From: Trogon surrucura
Lineage: Eukaryota; Chordata; Aves; Trogoniformes; Trogonidae
NCBI GenBank assembly: GCA_020746105.1
Contig: CM036629.1
Coordinates: forward strand, 10,432,001 to 10,496,000
DNA: 64,000 nt
Reading direction: 5' to 3'
The position numbers were made by a program, and so were the translations under genes. Shown piece by piece: positions 35,939-47,381 of the stretch. The notes under the pieces were generated by a model. It worked only from the letters and a program-made list of their open reading frames with translations. It was not told the origin of the DNA and did no database searches. Position 1 is the stretch's first letter. The number at the start of each line of letters is the position of its first letter.

Positions 35939-38900
35939 ACTTTCGGTTAATGTTGATTAATAATTGATCTCTCTCTTTACCATGACTTCCCTTTCCAGAA
36001 GAAAAAAGTGATTTGACATATTACTTTTTAAAAATGCTTAAATTAATGAACACAGTAAATGTAGGCATACGGGTAAGCAGCATCCTGACCTAAAAAAGCA
36101 ATTAAAAATAAATCACCCGTCTCCAAGAAAGATAAAAATAATATTCAGTAAGAGTTGTTTCCGCAGCTTGAAAGCAAGAATAAATTTCTTAAAGCAAAAT
36201 GAATGTTATAAGCAGTCATTTTTAGTGAAAGGAAAAAAGAGCCTAAAAATACTTAATGTACTAAAAAAAAAAAAGAGCAAAGGCTGAAATAGCATAATCC
36301 TTTCCTCTTCAAAGTATGGAAAGGGGAAGGAACAGAGTAGGGAAATAGACCTTTAAATAGTGAAATTCATTATCTTAAAGGAATTGCTCTGAAACAGCCT
36401 ATCTGTATTAATACTGGCAGGAGAGTGTGTCTGTGGCATCACAGAAGGAAAATTATCTGAGTAAGTCGTGGAGATCACTTGTCCACATGAAGTGGCCAGA
36501 AGTACATGAGCAGTGATGTGGTTGTTCTCATTCCCTCCAGGACAGTGACCTGCCTTGCTTCTCGTGAATGTCTGAGCTGAAATCCATATTAATTTCCTAT
36601 TGTAAGCACTATGTGGCCGTGCTGCGTGATTTTAGGGCCTGACCTGGCTCTCACTGAAGTCTTCTTTTTACTTTAATAGCAGGTGAATTGAACCAGCCAT
36701 AGTTATTTGGAAATCCTGTCGGAAAAAAAAAGTATCTAAAGTGATGTCCTTTCAGTTTATAAAGTGATTTGGCACTGTAGTGGAGCCTATAAATACCAGA
36801 GTGGATTGCTGTGGCAATGGAAGAATCAATTTTTTTTTAATGCCTTAAAGAATGGGGTCAGCATCAGAGCCACAGGTAGCTTGAGTATGAAGTGGTACCT
36901 GAGCTGGTCAGCGGGAAAGGAACAGACTGTTTACTAGAAGCGGTAGAGGATGGAGTTCAAGGCGGTAGGTCAGAGCTGAAATACTGGCACAGTTGAGCTC
37001 ATCGAGTTGTGTGTTGACTTCGTTGGAGACAGAATTTCACTTGAGATTTCCCTGAATAAGGGAAATTCTTTGAACAGTTGACGTTTGTCCACCCTCTTGT
37101 CATCTCTCCCTCATTCTTCTCCCTCCTGCTTGCATTTCAATATTAGAAATTGTTGGATAATTTATCAGTTCTTTTTGAAGCATGACAAAACTTGGCAGAG
37201 GGCACAAAGCTGAAAGTAACTCATTCTATAACAGTTTCAGACCCATACTAATCATTCATTTTGAGTAAAGGTGATTTTCTTTTCTAGCTGCTTCTCAGAT
37301 GATTCTCTCTCCATGCGACTAATAGGACTTTATGGACATGAGAAGCCTCCCAGGAGCCCTTGGAGAAAGAGCAGTATTGCTGCAAGTTGTAGAATCATCC
37401 AGGGGAATCCAGTGTCTCTTCAACTACTTGTGTAGTTGCTTTGTCTGATTGTGAGATTACCTGTGAAAGTGTCACAGATCCTGTGATGAGCATTTACTTG
37501 ATCTAACAGGCCATGTCCCTTGCAAAGGAAATCTGACAAGTAGCAGAGAACAGTATATGACTTAAGGAAATTATTTTCATTTTCTGGTTTCATGTATATT
37601 TGCTTGAGCTGCTAGAGAATTATAGATTAGAGTTTAGCCAAAGACAACTGTCAGTTATATTTTCTGAATATTCATATTGAAAATTTTATTTTAAGTGGTT
37701 CATAAAATACTTTTTTCATTTTTAAATTGCTTCATGAGTATGGATCAATCAGCAAAATATAGCAGTAATGAGTTCCTTTTAATAGCAAAGAGCTCACTAA
37801 TTGCCATGCTGATTATATAAACCAAGTTTTTAGCCAACAAAAAAGCTCCTGCAGGCAGTGTCCTTCCACCTGCTGGGAGGCGGGCAATTCTAATTAAAAA
37901 ATAAGAGGAAATAATTTTTCTTTTTAGTCTGTTTCAAATCCTAGGGAAAAAGAAGTGTGCTCACTCACTTTCCATGTGTGACATCATCTGGAATTAGTAG
38001 ATGCTTCCATGGATCTCTGAAAAGACTGCCACCACCAAAATGTATAAAATAGCAATGCAAAAGGAAGGTGTTCCAGGTGTGTGGCTAAGTCTGGGGCCTG
38101 GCAGTGAAGAGGTGTTTGCCATTGATTTCCGTTTGGCCGGGATGTATTCACACCCCGGCAGCAGGTGCTGAGCGCTGGGCACCAGTACCCAGCAGGGAGT
38201 CGCTGGTTGTCCATAGACGTGACATCGGTGGCTCTGGAGAGCTGTCAGCAGAAGATTCCCCACACTCTCACATAAGATACTGCTTGTGTAGGCAACAGTA
38301 GCTTGCTGGAATGGGACTTGAACTTTTGACTACTGCTCTGTGTTCTTTGCTGTGGCAGAGCCGGGGCTGGCCTGTCAGTTATAGCGTTAGGCTGGAGTTT
38401 GGGAAACCCCTGGGCTTGTGGTAGCTTGGGCAAACTGCTTTGCCTCCGTGCCTTGTCTGGAGTGTGCTGTGTTAATACTTGAAAACACAGGAGATGCTTA
38501 GAGGCTGGGGCTAAATGAGGTTAATTAGGTACGCTTTATGCAGAAAGGAGCCAAGGAAAGCAACTCTGAAATATTTTCTTATTTTTATCCTGTCCATGCC
38601 ATTCATGGCAGTAACGCATCCATATTACTTCCAAAAATAATTAATTCCTGTTGGATTTATGGTGATCGTGCGGATTGCGTTCTTGATGCTCTGGAAATAG
38701 CAGTTGGTAAAAAGTTCATTTTCACAATTTACTTATCTAAGGAATTCATAAAGCAATTTTACTATTATTCTGAATCAAGATACTTCTTTCTTATTGTGGG
38801 TCAACTGGGAAAGGTTCCTTGGAGTCTACAAGTGAGGATGTTAGAGATTATGCCAAACACTTAATAAGAACTGATGCAAATTGCAGTTTAATCTAGAATA

Positions 38901-40009
38901 ATAGCAGATGACAATGTTACTGAATATTCAGTGTCTCATTTTAAATGGGTATATGTGCTCAGCTTTTTTTCTTGTGGATAATGCTGTTTATCAGAAATTC
39001 AAATCCTTAATCGTGTTTCAAGCAGAGACCACGATGTTTACAAACTTCTTGCTCCTAAAAATACCATATTGATAACAGAAACAACACAGATAATTTTTTT
39101 TCCACTGTGGACTTTGTTTTGTTTTGTGGATAAAGAAAGAAATTCACTTTTCAGTCTTAGAAAACCAGTACTTTTTTTAAGTGTACAGTTCTTTAAAATG
39201 TAGGTTAGAATCCTCTGCCTTACTTTTTCTCTGTGGGAAAATAGATAATTACCTTTTCTCTTGGAATACTGTCGTTTAAAAATATTAAATTGTAATTAAA
39301 AAAGAGAAAATATTTCATTTTAGTAGAATAAAACTGTTTATTTGAATGTCAGACACAGAATGTTAATGTTTTTACACAGAGAAAAATGTGTAAGAGTTGT
39401 ATTACTGTACATTTTATTTAATTTATTCTGCCTGCAGATAATAATTTAATTCATTTTCATTGATTTAAGGAATGCATTTGAGCTGCAATGTACTTAAAGG
39501 CATCAGCAAGTGATATAATAGGACTGTACCTGTAGTTTAGAATGAAAAGATAAAAGAAAAAGAAACTGTTATTCCTAAGGTGAATTAAAAAGGAGGGGAG
39601 GAAAGCCCTTTTCAATAATGGTTCTTTTTCTTCCTTTTTAATACAAAGTGATAAAAGAAAATAAATTCATGTTCCAAGCCTCAGACATAGTGTAAGGTCA
39701 CTTGTGAGGATATTATCTTCATGGGTAAAGAAAAGTTTGTCAGTTGTTAATGTTGAAAGTATGGAAAAGTGGATTAAAATATCACAAGGAAAAACAGATT
39801 GTCAAGATGACAGAATAAACCTTTATACCTATTTTCCAATTTTCATCTCTGTGTGAAAACACAGCGTGGTACTAAGTTTCAGTGAAAGAGAAACAGAATA
39901 TATCGGTCAGCAGCTTGGTAGGAGGGGAATCATATTTTCATAAAGCAGATATTGGGTTTGATAAAACAGAAACACATCCCTAAATTAGTGCTTGTGTTCT
40001 CTGTTGCAG

Positions 40010-40086
40010 GAACTGTCCTTGGACAATGTCCAGTTTTTGCTTGAGCCCTTTTCCAAGTGTATATTGCTGGTCACTGGGGTTTTCAG
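40010..40086 (+). other. Candidate exon with strong splice sites
   Basis: The segment is preceded by a pyrimidine-rich acceptor (GCTTGTGTTCTCTGTTGCAG, ending 40009) and followed by a perfect consensus donor, CAG|GTAAGT, at 40084-40092. Two of the three forward frames are open across the 77 bp, but the translations resemble nothing I know. Good splice pairs also occur by chance in a window of this size, so this is only a candidate exon of an unannotated, probably noncoding, transcript. Confidence 0.2.
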
Positions 40087-43000
40087 GTAAGTTTTGAGAA
40101 AGGCCGCTGTACCTTTTCTGTGGGAAAAGTTGTTTATTGATATATAGGCACCAGCGAGCGAAAGAGAGCTGGCCCCATAGACTAACTGTTCCGATTTGGG
40201 GCATAACTTGAAGAGCGGTGTGTGAAGGAGGGAGCAGGTTGAGTCCCGTGTGCCTGTGTGAACACAGCGAAGGGGATGAGATGGTGGAGGAGCAGCGAGA
40301 GCGCGATTTGGAGCTGAGATGTGAGCAAGAGCCTGATTCAGAGTGCGAAGGAAGGCTGCTGAGGCACGTGTCTTGGTGTACCGGCAGGGCTGCTGGCGAG
40401 AGAGAATGCGTACAGGTATCCGTCTTGATTTTGAGACAGAATACCTTGCTTGAGGAACTGAAGAGGAGAAAGGTAGAATTCCATAACAGCATTGTCAGAG
40501 AGTGCTGGTACTTCCTTCAAAGTGCCGTTCAAACAGAATGGCATTTTTACTGTAGCGTATTTGTCAACTGTTTCATAAAAAAGGAGGCTTGAACCTCCAC
40601 CTGTGGAAGATATTTTAATTTTCCCTCTAGTTAAGGGCAGTTTGACTCTCCATTCCAGATTTATTGTAGGAAAGCATTATTTTTCTACTGTTGCTCTGTT
40701 GTTTCTTGCACTGACTGCAGGTATCCCAACATTCGATTTGTGTGTCGTTTTGCTGCCCAATTAAAATTATGCTCTTTTTCTCAACCAAATGGGAGAGTGA
40801 CTTAGGGATCAATCCAGTTTACCAGATATTGCCATGAGATAGATGAGACTGCTAATGCCAGTTTTGGAAGTTGTCTGCTGAAAAGCATGGAGGCATACAT
40901 ATAAATAATAATAATTTTTAAAAAATTGAAAAAAAGTATTTTCACTGAAAAAGAGAAATTTTTGCATTTGTAACATGACAACGTTATTATGGGCAAATTA
41001 GGATAATATCTTGTATTTTCTTGGTAACAGCATTTTTTGTTTGGCTTTGGGAATATACTCCTCAGCAAATCTATCCAAAATCATGGTACAGTATTCAGTT
41101 ATGCAGTGATATAAATCCATTCAAGAAGCTGTTTTGGCTTGAAGCATGGTGCTTTTTTTTAACCTACCTCTTCCAGTTGCATTTGATGTGCTGTCTTTGC
41201 CTTCCAACCCTCCTCATAAGGCATCTTCCTATTTCACTGAGGAAAGGAGAAATGTAAAATTTGAGAGAAAATAATATTAATGCCTGTATATGACAGCTGA
41301 AATGGATTTAAATTATTGGTTTTTATCTTTGTCACTAGTAGAGCTTAATACCAAACTCTCCAGAGCCACATGATTAATACTGTTTTCATTTTCATTCTTG
41401 TGTGAGGGAAGTATTTTCCTCTAGTTTTCCTTTTTATTTGCATAATTGTCTGCTTTGAATGTAACCATATAAAAACCTGTTAAAGGCATCACCTCTCCAT
41501 TGTTGCGTAGTCCCTACTGCATATGCATCATTAAGATTATTTTTTTAATTTGCAGAAGTCTTTTGAAGTAGCTTTTTTTTTGGATGAAATACAGTGTGCT
41601 AAAATAGTAACTACACTTTAGTTTTTCCTGGTGACCTGTTTTGTTCTTTTCTTTTGTTTTGTTGTGTTTTGCTTTTATTTTTTTCCTAGTTAATTACTCC
41701 TACTCACTACACTGATATTATTTGGCCTAAATGTTTTGGGATGGATGAAGCTGGTTGCTCAAAGATATATTTCGTTAACATCTACTGTGTCAAGTCTGCT
41801 AAGTGGCCTGCATCCTCAAGTCCATGATTTTAAAACACTTGTTCAAAAGGGCCCACTTTACACCTCTCTACGGGTGAGCCTGTGCGGAGCTCCTAGCAAC
41901 TGCCTGAACTGATTCCCTCCTTCCTTTGGGAAGGGGGTTGGTTTCTCCTTGAGAGGGGGGAGGTCACTGCTGACAAAGTACACCGCTTTCAGCTCTCTGG
42001 CTCGGGAATTCTCTCCCCTATTCTCTTAGTCAAAGAACATCTCGGAAAGATGGGTTGTATAATATGAAGAAAGCTCGATTCTCAGTGGTTTTTTGTGGTA
42101 TGTTTTGGTGCATCGTGCTTTCCTATACGGAGAGAATGAAATGCAGTTTGGATTTTGAGTTGTGAGTTTGGTTGTACTTTCAATGGCTGTAAGAGCGTAA
42201 AACACTTGAGCTAGAGGTGTATTCATTGATCTCCAGATAAATAATAAAATATGATCATTTTCTGTCTACCCTGAATGTGTCATTCTTCTCCTTTCATGAG
42301 TTCAGGAATTACTTTAAGAAAAAATAACTTTTTTTTAACAGCATATTGGGAAGGAGTTAAGCACTATAGTTCCACCAGCTTGAAAATCGTGGAGATACAT
42401 TTATTCAGAGGAGGTTTCCTCTTGTGCTTACTGGTATTGATGTGACCTTTGTAGTCTGCATTATGATCAGCTCTATGTCACCAGCTCTGTTTTAATGGTA
42501 GCGTTCGACACCAAGCTGCTATGCTAATGGAGCCTGTAGTAGTTCCTTAGGTACACTGAAAGACTTCAGTGATCAGACTAGCTGTTTTAGGTCTGTATTT
42601 CACTGCCAGAACATTTTCTCTGTGTTTGCCACAAGGAGCATCCTCAGATGAATGGTGCAAACTGTCTGCAGTTTATGAAGAATCCCAGGTTTTTGTTATG
42701 CTTTGTAATAATGTGCTGTTTATTTCTTTCTGATATCACAAATGTTTGCAGAGACCCACTTTGACAGATAATAGCCGATTTAAACAGTCAACATCAAATA
42801 CGAAAGGTTTATGAATACTAAGCAAAACATCTTGACAAGGTGAGCAGACTTTGCCAGGGTGAGATAGTTTGCATGTTTCAATGTCTCTCTTAGTGGAATC
42901 ACATCTTTACTTTCAATTTCCTCTTTAATGTAACATACGTTCTGTAAATATTGTTGCTACTGACAAGAACATCTATTCATGTTATTCATAAAGAGTCTTC

Positions 43001-44097
43001 CAGTATTTGAGCAATGAATAGCAAGCAGGAGGAACAATTCCTTGCATTTTTATTTTTTAACATGCATCCTTTTGCTAAAAAATTGAAGCAGAGTCAATTT
43101 ATGTTTATCAAACACATGCTGCTTTTGGGAAAAGGGCTGATTTTTAGCAAAAAACCATATGCAGGTAAGGGAAGGTAAATTTGTAAAAGTATATGTCTTT
43201 CCTTTACGTACTGGAAATTGTTTGCCAAATAAAAGTGATTGGAGAATTAAGATATTTTTGCAAGAGTTAAAAAAAAATGGTTGTGAATGAATCATTTTAA
43301 TAGGCATTGTATTGAATAGTTTTGCTCAGAGTAGTTGGTGTAAGAGGTGTAGATTTGGGTGTCCCTGTGGACAAAAACCTAGTTAAGCTTAGCCACGGTG
43401 AGTAAGGTAGGATTGTATGGCAGTATCCAGTGAACTTGTTTTGTGTTCACTCTTAATCTTTACCCTGCACTTATCCCTGTGCTTTACTTCACTGGGGCCA
43501 GCTGGACCATGTGCATACTTCAAGTTGGATGCACAAGTGTTTGCTGAAATGGAGTCTATTTCAATGTAGTCATCAATGTGAGTAAATAGCGATTTCAGTA
43601 AAATTTGGGGGCTACAGTGAAGTGGTGTTGATGCTGTTAAAGAGCTGCATATCCAAAGAAGAGTGCATAAATGCTAAGGACAAGCTATTAAAATCTTTAG
43701 AGTGTGCAGTAAGCTTATGATCTCAGGGCTGGAATAGAAGAATTATTGAATACTTCCGACTTTATAATCATTATGAATTGCAGGTGGAAGAAGCCTGAAG
43801 CTTGGAGGATTTAAGTTAAAAATCAGGAAAAAAATGAGGCATTCTGACAGCGCAAGTTGGCACATTGCCGAGGAAGTCTAGGTGAGAGTTAAAGCTGCAT
43901 TAAACAGCTTAGTGTGGTGTTATCTTCTGCTTTTCTCAGCTGGAGAAATTGCTTTGCCTTGGAAAGCAGAGACCGCCAAATCCAGAAATCTTCATGAGTC
44001 GTGTGTGCACCAAGAGGCACTGGGAGATGAGCAACAGGTCATGATAAAAGCTCTGCTCCTGCCTTGGGGAGCTCTGGAATATGTGGAAACCAGTTTA

Positions 44098-44200
44098 TTT
44101 CTTCTGATTTTTTTTTTTCTCCTCTTTTTTTTTTTTCCCTTCCTTGTTTTTTTCTTTGTCATCTATTTCTCCTTTTTTTTTTTTTCTTTTTTTGTTCCTT
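44098..44200 (+). repeat. Pyrimidine-rich (T/C) low-complexity tract
   Basis: The plus strand is almost pure T and C for about 100 bases, with several T8-T13 runs broken by CCC and TCTC. It translates to a Phe-rich string in any open frame, which lengthens overlapping open frames artificially. Confidence 0.85.
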
Positions 44201-46363
44201 TTCTAATGCCCAAAATGCCTTCCCTGAAAAGGATGAAGTTTGCGTTCATTTCTGTGTTTACCACTCTGTGTGCATCCACGTGCATGTAATTTTCATGCAT
44301 ACAATGGAAGGAAAAGGTGGTGTTTATTTTACAATTTGGTCTAATCTAGTACATGTTTTTTGAAGAATAATAGCTAGTATTGACAATGATACGTAAATAT
44401 CCGTGGCATGAATGCAGCGGTGACATTGTAGTTCTGCAGTTCCCTGTTGTTGCTTTAGAAGACTGGTAGCAGAGATGATGTGGGAGCATTTCCCTCCTTT
44501 ATGAAATGCCCTGTACCAACCAATATTACTTTTGTAATATGTGTGCAAATCCCTAATGATTATTTTACTCTGCTGTCCTTTAAATAACAAAAAAATGTTC
44601 AGCCCGTCATTTTGCTATTTACAGCAACTGTCAGACTGGATTTCCTACATGTTTGGAGTATGCATCAGGAAAAATTCATCAGTTTCCTTAAAGATACTTA
44701 CCAGAGGGGTAGGCCAAATGTAATTAGATCTACTTGTTAGATCTTCACAATGAAAACAATATTCCAGCACTTCCACTACCCTATGCTTCTCACTGTGTCT
44801 TTTGTGAAGTGCACGCTGAATGACGAACAAATGCAGAAGGGGAAATATATGGATACATATAGATGGAAGGGTCTCTTCAAAGCAAGTACACAAGAGTTCT
44901 GCATAATGATATTCAATGTAGTCACAGGGCACTTTGAGAGCTGCAGCCAGGAGGACATACAGTTCATCATTTTTATTGGGGTTTGTATCACTGACAAGAA
45001 AAGTTGTTCTCCCGTTCTTGTTTTTGTGTGAGTGTATGAGGTTGCTGGTCATGGGCAGTTTTAAGTCCTTCTAAATATGCATTTCCTTTTATTCATTAAG
45101 AGACTTTGGTGTTCCAACATATCCATTACAATGACAAACTGACACAGTAAAATTAAAAAGCCTGCAATTACTCACTTGGTTTGTATTTTAATCAAAGCTA
45201 TTTTAATATGACTCTAGGGAACCATAAATGGCAAAACAGGGGGTTTGGGATTTATGTGGGACCTCTGTATGCAGAATGTCTAAGTGGAAGGACCTAGGGA
45301 AAAACAAAAATGCTGGATTTCCTCCCGGTACCTGGGAAGAATAATTTTGAGTATAGTTTGAGCAGAGCCTAAAACAAGTCTCTGGCCAGCTCAGGATCAG
45401 ACATATCTGAACAAACAAGTCTTCTCTCTTTATTTTGGCTTTTGGATATTGAGACCATCCAACAGAACCATGTTGGGCCCATGCATTATTTTCATGAATC
45501 ATCATTCCATGGAAGACCATAAGGAAGTAAAGCAATAAAGAAAACAGTTCTGCATTCACCGTGGTTGTCAGGCAGGTAGCAATTGTATCATTTACTTCTC
45601 TGTAATAAAAATAAAGTGGACATGTGTATGGGTGTGTGTTCGTGTGTAGGCAGAAGAGATAAGTGTGCTGCTCCAGATTTGTGGTTGGTGATTTCAAGAG
45701 GAATTTTCTCATTTTGTGTAAAACAATTTTGATTCATTGTGTCTACCTCTCAGGCGGCAGAGCTCTGACATCAAAAAGTGAGCAGCAGTGGGTATAGCAG
45801 GAGAGTGAAGCTTGTTCATACAGTCCTGCTAGAGAAGGTGCTTCCACTGCACTCAGAGGAATATCACCTCCTGTACTTGGTCAGGACCTGAATTTTTGGT
45901 GTCTTTCCCTGTAACGTGTGGCAGGGACAACCCATGTGTCATAGAGGAGTGCTCTCAGAATTTTTATGGGAAGTGTTATGCTGTTCTGTGTTGCTTACAA
46001 AATTTATACAAGACTTTATAATTCTGAAGGAAGTTAAATGAGCAAAACTGCTCTGCAGCTGATATGGCAGCTGCACCTTAGAACTTCTTTTTTTTTAACT
46101 CCAGGGAACTACTGTGGATTTAATGAGTATTTGGCACTTGCATGGCAAGTATGTGAACAGACGTTCTCATTTTGGACCTAAATCTGTCTTTACAAAAGAT
46201 GGAATAGAAAATTTTGTAATGAAGCCAACATTTTAGAGTGGCTCTTCCTTCGTGGAGTTTCCCTACACATTTGATTGATCCCAAAGTCACTTGCGTGCAC
46301 AGTAACTAACCAGGCTTTATTTGTAGCTTTGTGAGCAGCTGAAATTTGTATCTTCAACTCAAA

Positions 46364-46380
46364 TTTTTTTTTTTTTTTTT
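46364..46380 (+). repeat. T17 homopolymer
   Basis: A run of 17 T in otherwise ordinary AT-rich DNA, with no recognisable element attached. Confidence 0.85.
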
Positions 46381-47337
46381 ACTCCTCTGGGGTAAGTCTA
46401 AGAGGTTCGCTTTAGAATTTAACAGATGCAGCACTCACAGTTAACCACTATTTCTCTTATTGTTCTTCTCAGCTTGTTACCTTGTGCGTCTTGTCAGTAT
46501 TTAAGGTATTATGAAACTGGCTTCCCATATCTGTGAGCAGTTGCAGGTACGAAATTGGACAGAGCCATAGTACCAGCCTGTATGAACTGGGAATTGTTTT
46601 GGGTATTTCACAGGCTATTACTTTTTAAGCTGATCATAGCCTTTTCTCATTCAGGCATATCAGGGTTATGTTTTCCCGTGTTCAGAACATTTTTTGTTTG
46701 TCAGCACAAAGCTCTTCTCTGTTGTGAGACTAAGGGAGGAGCAAGCAACTATAATGAAGAAAAGTAGCCCAGAACATAGTTCAGATACCTAAATATGCTA
46801 AATGCATGACACTGGTAGTCAGAGTGACGATTCACCCAAAAGCAAGAATGGAAATATTTTTCTATTTGCTGTCTGAGCCAGGTCCCCTAACTCCTAGCAA
46901 GAAGCAGGATGGCCTTGTTAGTTACCATGGCCGCAGGGGAGAGGGTTTCCCCTTTCTGGACAGGTGCAGAGATCTCACCCATCTGCCATCTTCATTCAGA
47001 AGCCTCGTTTGCACTAGATGGCACTGCAATAACACTTGTTACATCACCCAATTTATTTACAAAGAAGCCCCACCTACACGAGTGGAATTATCTTGAAGTT
47101 TTTATTCGTTTGCTCCTCTTGAACATTAGTGCTTTATTGACAAATGAATGCTGTTATAAATATGGATGTGTTGTTATGAAGTTGGGGTGTGGCTAGTAGT
47201 CCAGACCCATTCTGAACACACAACCATGCCTCTGATGCATCTGCTCAGGCTGGTTTGCAGGTTACTCTTTCAGTCATCACTGAATTGTAGAGAGCTCTTT
47301 TAAAGCTAGTTTTGTCACTTCTATTCTAAGTCCTAGC

Positions 47338-47381
47338 TTATAATGTTCATTGTTTAAATTTATAATGTTCATTGTTTAAAT
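47338..47381 (+). repeat. 22-bp tandem duplication
   Basis: The 22-bp unit starting TTATAATGTTCATTG occurs twice, head to tail and without a mismatch (47338-47359 and 47360-47381). A perfect copy suggests a recent slippage or duplication event. Confidence 0.9.

Larger units (their letters stand above)
35011..43880. other. Gene-free interval with short AT-rich blocks
   Basis: I recognise no gene in these 8.9 kb. A T18 run lies at 35921-35938. The block at about 39250-39540 is AT-rich with ATTA cores and reads like possible conserved noncoding DNA. A splice-flanked 77-bp segment at 40010-40086 is discussed in the findings. Open frames of 124 codons (plus, 40218-40592) and 170 codons (minus, 39980-40492) overlap each other and resemble no family I know. 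Confidence 0.5.

Noticed and set aside
39980-40492. Minus-strand 170-codon frame
   Set aside because: Ser/Leu/Gln-rich with no domain or splice support, and it overlaps a plus-strand frame of similar quality; most likely chance.
45203-45712. Minus-strand 169-codon frame
   Set aside because: Although long for AT-rich DNA, the translation shows no domain, no signal peptide and no similarity that I recognise.
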